Shown: positions 29,055-37,606 of the stretch, one piece after another
Layout of the letters: every line of letters begins with the position of its first letter
Position numbering within the stretch: position 1 is the stretch's first letter
Assembly: GCF_947500835.1 (NCBI RefSeq)
Contig: NZ_CANMTQ010000002.1
Coordinates: forward strand, 1 to 64,000
Length of the DNA: 64,000 bases
Reading direction: 5' to 3'
From: an uncultured Halomonas sp.
Lineage (GTDB): Bacteria; Pseudomonadota; Gammaproteobacteria; Pseudomonadales; Halomonadaceae
The notes under the pieces: model-generated
The model's input: the letters and a program-made list of their open reading frames with translations, nothing else
The model's database searches: none
Told to the model about the DNA's origin: nothing
Position numbers and translations under genes: made by a program

Positions 29055-29534
29055 ATGACAGAGGATGCGACACACCCGACCACCGCTGGCCCTCCGATCG
29101 GTATCGGTGACTTGGCGCGACACTCCGGCTGCAAGCCCGAGACGGTGCGCTATTACGAGCGCATCGGGCTGTTACCCGATGCGACGCGCAGCGAGGGGGG
29201 CCAGCGACGTTATGACGAGAGGACTGTCCGGCGGCTGACGTTCATCCGCCATGCCCGGGATTTCGGTTTCTCCATAGAAGCCGTGCGCGAACTGCTGGAG
29301 ATGGCGGATCACCCGGAGATGCCCTGCGACGAGGTCGATGCCTTCGCCAAGCACCATCTGGCGGAGGTGGAATCTCGCCTGCAGCGACTCGCGGCGCTGC
29401 GCGATGAACTCAAGCGTATGGTGACCCAATGTGCTGGCGGTCGGGTCGAAAGCTGTCGCATCATCGAAGTGCTCAGCGATCATCGCCTCTACCATCAGCG
29501 TGGAGAGCATGGGGGGAGCAATGCGCTTAGGTAG
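29055..29534 (+). CDS. MerR-family heavy-metal regulator (CadR/ZntR/PbrR-like)
   Basis: A 159-residue activator. Residues 15-80 form the winged-helix domain (IGIGDLARHSGCKPETVRYYERIGLL), then a dimerisation helix and a short metal loop with cysteines in EMPCDEVD, VTQCAGG and ESCRII, the pattern of Zn/Cd/Pb sensors. It is divergent from the ZntA-type ATPase and faces a textbook 19-bp-spaced promoter. AGAGG lies eight bases upstream of the ATG. Which of zinc, cadmium or lead it senses best cannot be read. Confidence 0.92.
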   Translation: MTEDATHPTTAGPPIGIGDLARHSGCKPETVRYYERIGLLPDATRSEGGQRRYDERTVRRLTFIRHARDFGFSIEAVRELLEMADHPEMPCDEVDAFAKHHLAEVESRLQRLAALRDELKRMVTQCAGGRVESCRIIEVLSDHRLYHQRGEHGGSNALR

Positions 29535-29737
29535 CCTTCCATGATTCGCCAAGCCGAAAGTACCCCCTACCGTGGGATCTGGCCGCTGGCGCTTGCTCGC
29601 GACAACAGTGCGAGCCGGCTATCTACAAATACCGTGCGATTTGCTTGAACTCGTCTAGCATTGCGATTCATAACCAGACTGGCCATGAAACTCTTTCGAA
29701 GCCGGCGCTAACAACTATCAATCCGGAGCATTACAGA

Positions 29738-30709
29738 ATGCATCATCATCGACTCGAAGAATGGCAGCATGACCATACCTTCGGCCAAGACCAAAAACGC
29801 TCCGGTGAAACACGCACCCTTATCGTCGTTGGCCTGACGCTCGTCATGATGGTTTGGGAGATTCTGGCCGGCATCCTCTATGGCTCGATGGCCCTCCTGG
29901 CCGATGGCCTGCACATGGGCTCTCATGCGGTCGCCCTGGGCATCGCGGTTTTCGCCTATGCGTACGCACGTAAAAACGCTGGAAACGTACAGTTCTCATT
30001 CGGTACCGGCAAGGTCAACGCGCTGGGCGGATTTGCCGGCGCCATCTTGCTGGCCGGTTTCGCGCTGTACATGGTGATCGAAAGTATTGATCGCTTTATC
30101 CATCCGGTCGCGATTTCCTTCGATGGGGCCATCATCGTCGCTGTCATCGGTCTGATCGTCAACGGCGTATCGGCCTGGATACTCGGTGGAGAGGATCACG
30201 GCCATGGTCATAATCATGGTCACGATGCCCATGACCATCATCACGGGCATCATGATCATAACCGGCGAGCCGCCTACTTCCACGTACTCGCCGATGCCCT
30301 GACCTCAGTATTGGCGATCGCTGCCTTGCTGGCCGGAAAGTATGCGGGTTGGAACTGGATGGACCCGATCATGGGTATCGTTGGCGCGGTACTCATCACC
30401 CGCTGGTCATGGCATCTGTTGAAGGACACCTCCCGCGTGCTGCTCGATCAGCAGCGTAGTGACTTGGAGGAAGACGTCAGACACGCTATCGAGAATGGCG
30501 ATGCGCGAATCAGCGACCTGCACCTCTGGTCGATTGGGCCCAACATTCATGCCGCCATCGTCTCGGTCGTGTCGCATGACCCGGAAACGCCTGGTGTCTA
30601 CAAGCGGCGCATCCAGGCTCGATGCCCATCATTGGTGCACGTGACCATCGAGACACAGCGCTGCATCGACGCCCCGGAGACCGACACCGAAGTAAGATTA
30701 GCTAGCTGA
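29738..30709 (+). CDS. dmeF: CDF-family Co2+/Ni2+ exporter, DmeF type
   Basis: About 323 residues. The N-terminus HHHRLEEWQHDHTFG is the mark of DmeF-type exporters, followed by six helices with the HMGSHAVALG helix-2 site, a His-rich cytoplasmic loop (HGHGHNHGHDAHDHHHGHHDH region, about residues 155-180) and FHVLADALTSVLA in helix 5. It exports Co2+ and Ni2+ from the cytoplasm. The ATG at 29738 is chosen by family start, with GGAG ten bases upstream; the frame is open from a TTG at 29645. Converges with the complex-I-like operon. Confidence 0.88.
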   Translation: MHHHRLEEWQHDHTFGQDQKRSGETRTLIVVGLTLVMMVWEILAGILYGSMALLADGLHMGSHAVALGIAVFAYAYARKNAGNVQFSFGTGKVNALGGFAGAILLAGFALYMVIESIDRFIHPVAISFDGAIIVAVIGLIVNGVSAWILGGEDHGHGHNHGHDAHDHHHGHHDHNRRAAYFHVLADALTSVLAIAALLAGKYAGWNWMDPIMGIVGAVLITRWSWHLLKDTSRVLLDQQRSDLEEDVRHAIENGDARISDLHLWSIGPNIHAAIVSVVSHDPETPGVYKRRIQARCPSLVHVTIETQRCIDAPETDTEVRLAS

Positions 30710-30781
30710 GCGTGAACGCGTCGCGATAATTGATTCCAGCATGGGCGAGGGACTGCTCGTGTGAGCCAGCTTGGGGCCGGC

Positions 30782-32188
30782 CTACCCCGCCAGCCGTATC
30801 GCCTCCATCAACCCCAGGCCGCCCTCCGCGCCCAGGCTCGCCGCAAGCAGCAATACCGCGCTGACCAACAGCGCCAGCCAGGACCAGCGGCCGAGCACAT
30901 GCACCTCGCCCTCCAAGGGCTTGAACATGGTCACCGCGATCACCCGCAGGTAATAGAACAGCGACAGCACGGTGTTGATGGCGGCAATCACGGCGAGCCA
31001 GCCATAGCCGCCGGCGATGGTCACCTTGAACAGCAGGAACTTGCCGAAGAAGCCCACCAGCGGCGGGATACCCACCAGCGAGAGTAGTGCAAGAATCAGG
31101 ATCGCGGCGGCGATGGGCTGGGTGCGCCCCAGGCCATGGTAATCCTCGAGTGCCGTGCGCCCGCGCAGATGGGTCACCACGGCGAAGGCGGCGAGATTGG
31201 CCAGCGCATAGGCAGCAAGAAACGCCAGCAGCGCCGATAACGCCTGGGGCTCGGCACCGATCACCACCACCGCCATCAGCGCATAGCCGGATTGCGAGAC
31301 CGACGACCAGCCGAGCAGGCGACGCACATCGGTCTGCTGCAAAGCCGCCAGGTTGCCTAGGGTCATGGTCACCACGGCGATCAACGCAACGATGATCGGC
31401 CAGACCTGACTCTCCGGCAGCAGGCTGACGAAGCGCGCCAGGGCCACGGCGGCCCCGACCTTGGGTGCCACGGTGAGCAGCGCGGCGACCGGCGCCGGGG
31501 CGCCCTGGGCGACATCCGGCATCCAGGCATGGCCGGGAAAGGCCGCCAGCTTGAAGGTCAGCCCCAGCACGATGCAGGCCACCGCCACACTCAGCGCCAA
31601 AGGGTCGCCGCCCGTCGCCAACACCTGAGCCGTGCGCGTATAGTCGGTATCGCCCACCAGCCCGAACAGCAGCACCACACCGACCACCAACAAGGAATTG
31701 GTCAAGGCACCGATCAGGAAGTACTTCATGCCCGCTTCCAGCGCCGGCTTGAAGCCGCGATGATAGGCCACCAAGGGGTAGCTAGCGGTGGAGGAGAGCA
31801 AAATGCCCACCACCAGTTCCATGCTGTCGTGGGCCGAGGCCATCATGATCACGCCGAGCAGCGTGAACAGACACAGGGCGTAGTACTCGCCATGCCGGCG
31901 GTCGCTGCGCATCCAGTCCGGCGACAGTAGGACGGCGACCGCACCGGCCAGCAGCACCAGCAATTTGGTAGCGACAGCCGCCGTATCCAGCGCCCAGACC
32001 CCGGAAAAGGTCAGCGCCGGCGGCTCGCGCCACTGCAGCAGGCTGAACCCCGCCGCGAGCGCCAAGGCGACCAGCGCCAATCCGGCAGCCCAGGCCTGAC
32101 GCTCCTGGGGCGCGAAGGAAGCGAACAGCACGATGATCACCGCGCCGACCAGCAAGACGATCTCGGGCAGCAGGTCACCGATGGGCAT
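30782..32188 (-). CDS. Complex I NuoN-like antiporter subunit
   Basis: A 468-residue membrane protein with about 14 helices, of the NuoL/M/N antiporter-like family. The broken-helix Lys is kept (Lys213 in GLTFKLAAFPGHAWMPDV). The helix-5 Glu, essential for proton pumping in NuoN, appears replaced: aligning VVGILLSSTASYPLVAYHRG to typical NuoN puts Leu130 at the Glu position. It is the last gene of the eight-gene operon. The ATG at 32188 overlaps the NuoM-like stop by one base; the 37 codons upstream in frame belong to a shadow of that gene. Confidence 0.9.
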   Translation of the reverse strand: MPIGDLLPEIVLLVGAVIIVLFASFAPQERQAWAAGLALVALALAAGFSLLQWREPPALTFSGVWALDTAAVATKLLVLLAGAVAVLLSPDWMRSDRRHGEYYALCLFTLLGVIMMASAHDSMELVVGILLSSTASYPLVAYHRGFKPALEAGMKYFLIGALTNSLLVVGVVLLFGLVGDTDYTRTAQVLATGGDPLALSVAVACIVLGLTFKLAAFPGHAWMPDVAQGAPAPVAALLTVAPKVGAAVALARFVSLLPESQVWPIIVALIAVVTMTLGNLAALQQTDVRRLLGWSSVSQSGYALMAVVVIGAEPQALSALLAFLAAYALANLAAFAVVTHLRGRTALEDYHGLGRTQPIAAAILILALLSLVGIPPLVGFFGKFLLFKVTIAGGYGWLAVIAAINTVLSLFYYLRVIAVTMFKPLEGEVHVLGRWSWLALLVSAVLLLAASLGAEGGLGLMEAIRLAG

Positions 32189-33675
32189 CAGCGGCCTCCC
32201 ACCAAGAGTACGCTTGAGGCCTCGATCAGGGTCAGCAGAAAGCGCGGGTAGACACCGATCACCAGGATCCCCAACGATAGCACGCCCAGCACGCCCCACT
32301 CGGCCCGTTTCAGCTCGGCGAACTGGCCCAGGTGCAAGGGCAGCCGACCGAAGAACAGCCGGCGCAGCATATCCAGGAACAGTGCCGCAGTGATCAGAAT
32401 ACCCAGCACCCCCAGCACCGCCAGCCAGGGATAGACGGCGAAGGTACCGGCAAACACCTGGAACTCGGCGACGAAGCCGGCCAGCCCCGGCATGCCCAGG
32501 CTGGCAAAGGCCGCCAGCACCGTGAAGCCGGTCAGCAGCGGGGCCTGATGAGCCAGGCCGCCGTAATGATCCAGTTCGTATTCGCCGGTACGCTGCCAGA
32601 AGGAGCCGCAGATCAAAAACAGCGCCCCAGTGATCAGGCCGTGGGCGACCATCTCCACCGTCGCCCCGGTCAGCGCCAGCTGGCGGGCGGCCAGGTTGTC
32701 GGAAAACATCGCCGCCGCCACGGCGATGCCCAGCACCGTGTAGCCCATGTGATTGATCGAGGTGTAGGCGATGCGCCGCTTGAGGTTGCTCTGACCCAGC
32801 GCCACCAGGGCGCCGTAGAGGATGGCGACCAGCGCGACGATGCCGACGACCAGCGAATACTCGGCGAAGGTTTCCTGCATCATCGCAAAGGGCAGGCGGA
32901 TCATGCCGTAGGTGCCCATCTTGAGCAGCACCCCGGCGAGGATCGCCGAGGCCGGCCCCGGCGCATCGACGTGGGCCTGGGACAGCCAGGTATGCAGCGG
33001 CACCAGGGGCGTCTTGATGGCAAAGCCCAGCATCAACGCCAGAAACACAAGCCCGGCATAGAGTCCGGTCCCGGCCAGGGGTTGGCGTTCGATCAGCACG
33101 CGCATATCGAAGCTATGCGGCTCAATCGACAGATACAGGCCGATGATCGCCAGCAACAGCAGCAGCGAGCCGGCGAAGGTGTAGAGGAAGAACTTGAGCG
33201 CCGAGACCTGGGGCGTGCCGTGCCCCCAGCGGCCGATGAGAAAGAACATGCCCACCAGGGTCAGGTCGAAGAACACATAGAACAGCAGCAGATCCAGGGC
33301 CAGGAACACCCCAAGCGACATCGCCTGCAGGAACAGCATCCAGGCGTAATATTGGCGCGGCTGGCCCAGGGTATCCACCGGATAGACGATGGCGGCAACG
33401 AACACCAGTGCGCTCATGGTCGCCACCGCCAGGGCGATGCCGTCGACACCGACCCGGTAGGCCACCCCGATGCTCGGCACCCAGCGTAGCTCGTCGACGT
33501 GCTGAAACAGCGGTCCCGCCGGATCGAAGCCGAGCCAGGCAACCACCAGCGCCAGCAGCGACAGCGCGGCCATCGCCGCCGCCCATTGCCGCGCTCGCGC
33601 CTCACTCCAGCGCGGGAAGGCAGCAAGCGCAACGGCGCCCACCAGGGGGACAATCCAGGCGACGGTGAGAATCAC
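32188..33675 (-). CDS. Complex I NuoM-like antiporter subunit
   Basis: A 495-residue, 14-helix proton-channel subunit. The central Lys is present (Lys221 in GFAIKTPLVPLHTWLSQAH), as is the NuoM-type stretch GTYGMIRLP. The essential helix-5 Glu of NuoM (Glu144 in E. coli) is Asp137 here, in FYVFFDLTLVGMFFLIG: a conservative change that may still carry protons. Its start overlaps the NuoL-like gene by four bases (ATGA), so the two are translationally coupled. Confidence 0.92.
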   Translation of the reverse strand: MILTVAWIVPLVGAVALAAFPRWSEARARQWAAAMAALSLLALVVAWLGFDPAGPLFQHVDELRWVPSIGVAYRVGVDGIALAVATMSALVFVAAIVYPVDTLGQPRQYYAWMLFLQAMSLGVFLALDLLLFYVFFDLTLVGMFFLIGRWGHGTPQVSALKFFLYTFAGSLLLLLAIIGLYLSIEPHSFDMRVLIERQPLAGTGLYAGLVFLALMLGFAIKTPLVPLHTWLSQAHVDAPGPASAILAGVLLKMGTYGMIRLPFAMMQETFAEYSLVVGIVALVAILYGALVALGQSNLKRRIAYTSINHMGYTVLGIAVAAAMFSDNLAARQLALTGATVEMVAHGLITGALFLICGSFWQRTGEYELDHYGGLAHQAPLLTGFTVLAAFASLGMPGLAGFVAEFQVFAGTFAVYPWLAVLGVLGILITAALFLDMLRRLFFGRLPLHLGQFAELKRAEWGVLGVLSLGILVIGVYPRFLLTLIEASSVLLVGGR

Positions 33676-35540
33676 AACAAGGCTCCTATCAACAGGATGG
33701 CGAAAATGATGACGAGGCCCAGGCTAATGCCGGTGTAGTAATGATGGGTCTGGCCGCTCTGGGCCTGGCGTGCCCAGTGGCCGCCCCACTGACTCAAGCG
33801 GGTCATCACATCGGGCACGCCCTCGGCAAAGGCCTCGCCCTGCTGCGCGTTGCGCTGCGCCAGCCATTGGCCGAAACGCGCCGTGCCACGCAATCCGGCA
33901 TCCACGACCCGGTCATCGAAGCGGGCCAGGGAGTGGCCGAGGACCACGGCTCCCCGGGCGATCGTCTGGATCACCGTCGGCAGGCCAAACCAGGTGGCGG
34001 CGTGCCCCTGGCAGGTGCTCGATCGACGCTGACGTCGTGTCATCACAAATCCCACGGCGATGCCCAGCACCACCAGCAGCAGCGAAACGATCAACTCCCA
34101 GGGCTTGCCCTCCGGCAGGCGCTGGGGCCATGCCCCGGTCAGCCATGCCTGCACCTCGGGCCACCAGACCAGCGACAGCAACAGCGTCACCCCGGCCAAC
34201 ACCACCAGCGCCCCGCGTTCAGCCCGGGACGGTCGAGGGCCCTGGGGCAGTTTCGAACGCTCCCGACGCAACGGACGACCGAAGGCCAGCAACTGAAAAC
34301 GCGTGGCATACAATGCGCTCAAGCCCCCGGCGAGGGCCACGAGCAGCGCCAGCCAGGCCGCCTGGTGCCCCGCCGCCGCCGCGATCTGCTCCTTGCTCCA
34401 GGCCGCGCCAAGCGGAATCATCCCCGCCAGGGCCAGACTCATCACACCGGCAGCCAGCGCCATGCCCGGCAACCTTCGCCCCTGGCGCATGTCCTGCAGT
34501 TGGTAACTGCCGGTCTGGCGCTCGGCGAGCCCCGCCGACAGAAACAAGCCCGCCTTCAAGAAGGCATGGGCGACGAAGTGCAACAGGGCCACGCCGGGAA
34601 AGCCTGCCCCCACCGCGACCCACATCAGGCCGTACTGAGCGGATGTGGAAGCCGCCAGCAGCTTCTTGGCATGATTCTGGAATATCCCGACCACCCCACC
34701 GACCAGGGCAGTGGCCAGTCCGAGGCCGATGACCAGCGGCGCGAACCAGTCGACGGTGGAGAGCGTCGGTTGCAGGCGTACCAACAAGTAGATGCCTGCC
34801 GCCACCATGGTCGCCGAATGCAGCAGCGCCGACACCGGCACCGGGCCGGCCATGGCGGCGAATAGCCAGGAGGAGAATGGCAGTTGCGCCGACTTGGCCG
34901 CCGCCGCCAGCAGGATGCCGGCCACCGCCACGCTCAACAGGCCGCCATCCAGGGCCGCCAGGTCGGCGTAGCCGAAGCCGCCGCTGCCGGCGAACACCGC
35001 CGCCGCGGCGATATATAGCCCCAGGTCGCCGAAGCGCGTGACCAGGAAAGCCTGGGCCGCCTCCTTGGGCACCTCCTTTTGTCCCCACTTGTGAGAAATC
35101 AGCCCCCAGGAGCAGGCGCCGACCAGTTCCCAGGCGATCAGCAGCGTCAGCAGGTCGTCGGCCAGTACCAGCAATTGCATTGCGCCGACGAAGGCCACCA
35201 GCAAGGCGATCAAACGCATGCCCTGAGCGGTGACCGTGCGGTAATCGTCGCGCAGCCCCACCTCGTGATAGCCGGCGTAGACGACGATCGGAAGTGCAAC
35301 TAGCGGTATCGTCACGGCAAAGACGCTACCGGCGGCGGAGAGCTTGAGGGTCAGCGCCAGCGTTTCGCTCCAGGCAACGCTGCCCTGCCAGCCGCTCGTG
35401 ATCGCCAGCCCGGTCAGCACAAGCGTCATCAGCAGGACAAACGCCGCCGCAAGCGTCAGCCCGAAACGTCCCAGGCGTCGGCCCGCCAGGTAGAGCAGCA
35501 GCGCGCCCAGCAACGGAAACAGTGCAAGCGTCCACAGCAT
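33672..35540 (-). CDS. Complex I NuoL-like antiporter subunit
   Basis: A 622-residue subunit of the NuoL/MrpA/DabB superfamily. It keeps the channel Glu (Glu138 in LLIAWELVGACSWGLI) and the broken-helix Lys (Lys216 in AAAAKSAQLPFSSWLFAAM). The C-terminal part (about 450-622) has the extra helices and a stretch compatible with the lateral helix of NuoL, which clamps the membrane arm. Alone, a NuoL-like protein might suggest a DAB-type bicarbonate pump or Mrp antiporter; here it lies with K, J, H, M and N homologues, which points to complex I ancestry. Confidence 0.93.
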   Translation of the reverse strand: MLWTLALFPLLGALLLYLAGRRLGRFGLTLAAAFVLLMTLVLTGLAITSGWQGSVAWSETLALTLKLSAAGSVFAVTIPLVALPIVVYAGYHEVGLRDDYRTVTAQGMRLIALLVAFVGAMQLLVLADDLLTLLIAWELVGACSWGLISHKWGQKEVPKEAAQAFLVTRFGDLGLYIAAAAVFAGSGGFGYADLAALDGGLLSVAVAGILLAAAAKSAQLPFSSWLFAAMAGPVPVSALLHSATMVAAGIYLLVRLQPTLSTVDWFAPLVIGLGLATALVGGVVGIFQNHAKKLLAASTSAQYGLMWVAVGAGFPGVALLHFVAHAFLKAGLFLSAGLAERQTGSYQLQDMRQGRRLPGMALAAGVMSLALAGMIPLGAAWSKEQIAAAAGHQAAWLALLVALAGGLSALYATRFQLLAFGRPLRRERSKLPQGPRPSRAERGALVVLAGVTLLLSLVWWPEVQAWLTGAWPQRLPEGKPWELIVSLLLVVLGIAVGFVMTRRQRRSSTCQGHAATWFGLPTVIQTIARGAVVLGHSLARFDDRVVDAGLRGTARFGQWLAQRNAQQGEAFAEGVPDVMTRLSQWGGHWARQAQSGQTHHYYTGISLGLVIIFAILLIGALL

Positions 35541-35845
35541 CAGTGCTTCAACTCCGTGATTCCTTCGGTGACATCCGCCTGGTTGGTGCGGAACACCGCC
35601 ACCACCAGGGCAAAGCCCATGGCCATCTCGATGGCCATCACCGCCATGACCACGATGGTCAGAAGCTGCCCCTCCGGCGCACCGGCGCCACTCAGCGCCC
35701 AGAACGCCACGGCGGCGAGCATGACGCCGTTCAGGATCAACTCGAGGCCCATCATCAGCATCACAAAGGACTGCTGAGAGAGCGCTCCGTAGAAGCCGAT
35801 ACCGATCAGTGCGGCGGCGAGTAATAAGAGAGTGACCAGCGTCAT
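35540..35845 (-). CDS. Complex I NuoK-like subunit
   Basis: A 101-residue protein with three helices. Both buried glutamates that form the NuoK proton path are kept: Glu35 in MMGLELILNG and Glu73 in VMAIEMAMGFALVV. Its stop overlaps the NuoL-like start (TGATG). A good ribosome site, AGGAGG, precedes the ATG. Between it and the NuoJ-like gene is a 196-base gap occupied by a large inverted repeat, the only sizeable gap inside the operon. Confidence 0.92.
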   Translation of the reverse strand: MTLVTLLLLAAALIGIGFYGALSQQSFVMLMMGLELILNGVMLAAVAFWALSGAGAPEGQLLTIVVMAVMAIEMAMGFALVVAVFRTNQADVTEGITELKH

Positions 35846-35896
35846 TCTTGCCTCCTTGCGTTTAGCCGGGTAGCAACAGGGCGAGGAGCGCCGGGG

Positions 35897-35979
35897 ACAG
35901 GTCGCAGAGGGGGTCCTGCGCCATGGAGGGCGCAGGTAGCGTCCAGGGATGGATTCATAGCGCCCCCTCGTAGACCTGT
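35897..35979. repeat. Intergenic palindromic element inside the Nuo-like operon
   Basis: An 83-base imperfect palindrome. The outer arms are ACAGGTC-GCA-GAGGGGG (35897-35913) and CCCCCTC-GTA-GACCTGT (35963-35979); an inner perfect hairpin CCTGCGCC-atggag-GGCGCAGG occupies 35915-35936. On the minus strand it contains GAATCCATCCCTGGACGC, which resembles a repeat I recall from intergenic regions of Halomonas genomes. No second copy was noticed in this window. As RNA it would be a strong stem that could protect or attenuate the operon transcript. Confidence 0.7.
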
Positions 35980-36041
35980 TGCCGGATCAGCTCCGAGCGG
36001 CATGGCCAACCGCAATAGCCCTGATCCGCTTTCCGTACCCA

Positions 36042-36656
36042 TCAATGGCAATGGTGATGACCATCGCCCTCATCATCCTCTTCAGGCATGCCCGCCGGGT
36101 CGCCCCCGGGCACCAACCCAGGCGGCATCGAGCCTTCGTCGGCGGCGCCATAACGCCCGCGATGGCTCGACAGCACCACCACGCCGATCATGGTGGTCAG
36201 CAGCACGATGCCCGCGGACTCGAAGATCAGCATCGAATCGCCGAGCAGCTCGTCCCCCAGGGACGCCACCGGGTCGAGATCCGCCGGCAGGGGGCTATCG
36301 GGGAACTCCGCCAGCAGCGCCACGGTGGCGAGCACCAGGAAGACCGCCGCCCCGGCGGCGATGGAAAACTTGTGCTGATGGACCATCATCATCGGATTGA
36401 GCCCCGCCGGGTTCATCATGAACATGACCATGAAGATCGCCATGACCATCATCTCCACGGCCATCATGAAGAACATCGCCACGCCCAGGTATTCCGCCGC
36501 CAGCAGGATCATGATCACGCCCACGGCGATGAACGACACCAGCAGGAAGAAGGAGGCGCGCACCATGGAATCGGTTGCGAACACGCGCCAGCCGGAGACC
36601 ACCGCCAGGGTGGCCAGCAACACGAAAAACACATCGACGATAAGGGGATAATCCAT
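36042..36656 (-). CDS. Complex I NuoJ-like subunit
   Basis: A 204-residue protein with five helices. The middle helix region (LLAAEYLGVAMFFMMAVEMMVMAIFMVMF) corresponds to NuoJ helix 3, but the usual pi-bulge Tyr of the LVYVGAIMVLFLFVVM pattern is replaced by Met and the helix is unusually Met-rich. The C-terminal tail after the last helix is Gly/Pro/acidic and ends in DDEGDGHHHCH, a potential metal-binding end not normal for NuoJ. GGAGG lies about ten bases before the ATG at 36656; the open frame continues upstream but that part is a shadow of the NuoH-like gene. Confidence 0.88.
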   Translation of the reverse strand: MDYPLIVDVFFVLLATLAVVSGWRVFATDSMVRASFFLLVSFIAVGVIMILLAAEYLGVAMFFMMAVEMMVMAIFMVMFMMNPAGLNPMMMVHQHKFSIAAGAAVFLVLATVALLAEFPDSPLPADLDPVASLGDELLGDSMLIFESAGIVLLTTMIGVVVLSSHRGRYGAADEGSMPPGLVPGGDPAGMPEEDDEGDGHHHCH

Positions 36657-36676
36657 TAGAGAAGAGCCTCCACTTT

Positions 36677-37606
36677 TTACAAAAAGAACGCCGCAGCGCC
36701 CGCCCAGATCAAATCGACGAAGGAGAGCGGCAAAAACACCACCCACATCAGGGTGACGCAGCGCTCCGGCTGTAGGCGGGGCACCAGCCGACCGATCAGC
36801 AGCAGCACGGCAAGCACCGCCAGCATCTTGAGCAGCATCCAAACTGGACCCGGCAACCAAGGCCCCAGCCAGCCGCCGAGAAAGGCGCTCGCCGCCGCGC
36901 CACTGAAGGCCACCAGCATCGCCGCCCGGGCCAGGTTCCAGACCAGCCGCGGCGGGCCGGACACCGCGGACGCCGTGCCCCCGGCCAGGTCTCGAGAATC
37001 CGCCAGATTGAGCGGCCCCCAGAAGGTCATGCCCAGGCCGACGATCAAGAACAGTGGCAGCCCCAGGGGCTGGCGAATCACGTTCCAGAGCCCCTCCTGG
37101 GAGGTCACCACCTGCGAAAATTGCAGCGACTCGGCGGGCAGCGCCACGCCGATCAGCACGAACATGCTGATCAGGATGTAGGAAAGCCCCAGGGCCACGT
37201 AGCGATAGGCACCGATCAGCGCCAGCAATGTATTGGCGGACCAGCCGTGCAGAAAGATCACCACCGTGGCCAGGGCTTCGACACTGCCCCACAGCACCAC
37301 GCTGGTGACCAGATCGGTGGGAATCAGCGTCGGCGAGAAGGGCACCACCGCCAACCCGATCGCCGCCAGGGCCAGATAGAGTGCCGGGGCCAGTCGCCAG
37401 GCCTGCCAGTCCGGCGCCTCGGTGGCGTTGGCATGCTGGGTGAGCAACCAGGCACCCTGGGTGAGTGGTGCCAACCAGGCACTCCCCCCTCGGGGCATTC
37501 CGATAGCGCCTGCGATCGCCTCATCGAGCACCGCCACCAGATAGGCGCCGACCACGAGGACGCCTATTACCAGAGCGACCGGTAGAATGAGTTCGCTTAC
37601 AATCAT
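36677..37606 (-). CDS. Complex I NuoH-like subunit lacking quinone-channel glutamates
   Basis: A 309-residue, about 8-helix protein with the NuoH framework: GWSANTLLALIGAYRYVA, FLGGWLGPWLPG, and the C-terminal RLVPRLQPERCVTLMWVVFLP. Residues that line the quinone and E-channel in real NuoH are lost. The SYEI motif reads SYILI (Glu to Ile144), and the EAESELVAGYHTEYSG block reads ADSRDLAGGTASAVSG at 202-217, with three of four Glu gone. It can therefore hold the membrane arm together but is unlikely to bind or reduce quinone. Its ATG overlaps the B/D fusion stop (ATGA). Confidence 0.88.
   Translation of the reverse strand: MIVSELILPVALVIGVLVVGAYLVAVLDEAIAGAIGMPRGGSAWLAPLTQGAWLLTQHANATEAPDWQAWRLAPALYLALAAIGLAVVPFSPTLIPTDLVTSVVLWGSVEALATVVIFLHGWSANTLLALIGAYRYVALGLSYILISMFVLIGVALPAESLQFSQVVTSQEGLWNVIRQPLGLPLFLIVGLGMTFWGPLNLADSRDLAGGTASAVSGPPRLVWNLARAAMLVAFSGAAASAFLGGWLGPWLPGPVWMLLKMLAVLAVLLLIGRLVPRLQPERCVTLMWVVFLPLSFVDLIWAGAAAFFL

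Noticed and set aside
33741..34865. Long plus-strand open frames opposite the NuoL-like gene
   Set aside because: Typical antisense shadows of a GC-rich gene: very rich in His, Gln, Arg and Pro, with no family resemblance. The same applies to other long antisense frames in the window.
33672..35540. DAB-type inorganic carbon pump (DabB) reading of the NuoL-like gene
   Set aside because: DabB needs a DabA (DUF2309) partner next to it; none is present, while full complex-I-type neighbours are.
35842..36051. 69-codon open frame between the NuoK- and NuoJ-like genes
   Set aside because: It is formed by the palindromic repeat and has a low-complexity, Pro/Arg-rich product with no family resemblance.
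36657..37292. Long upstream extension of the NuoJ-like frame
   Set aside because: It lies wholly inside the NuoH-like gene in another frame, is rich in Gly/Arg/Ala, and resembles no complex I protein; the ATG at 36656 has a ribosome site and the proper NuoJ start.
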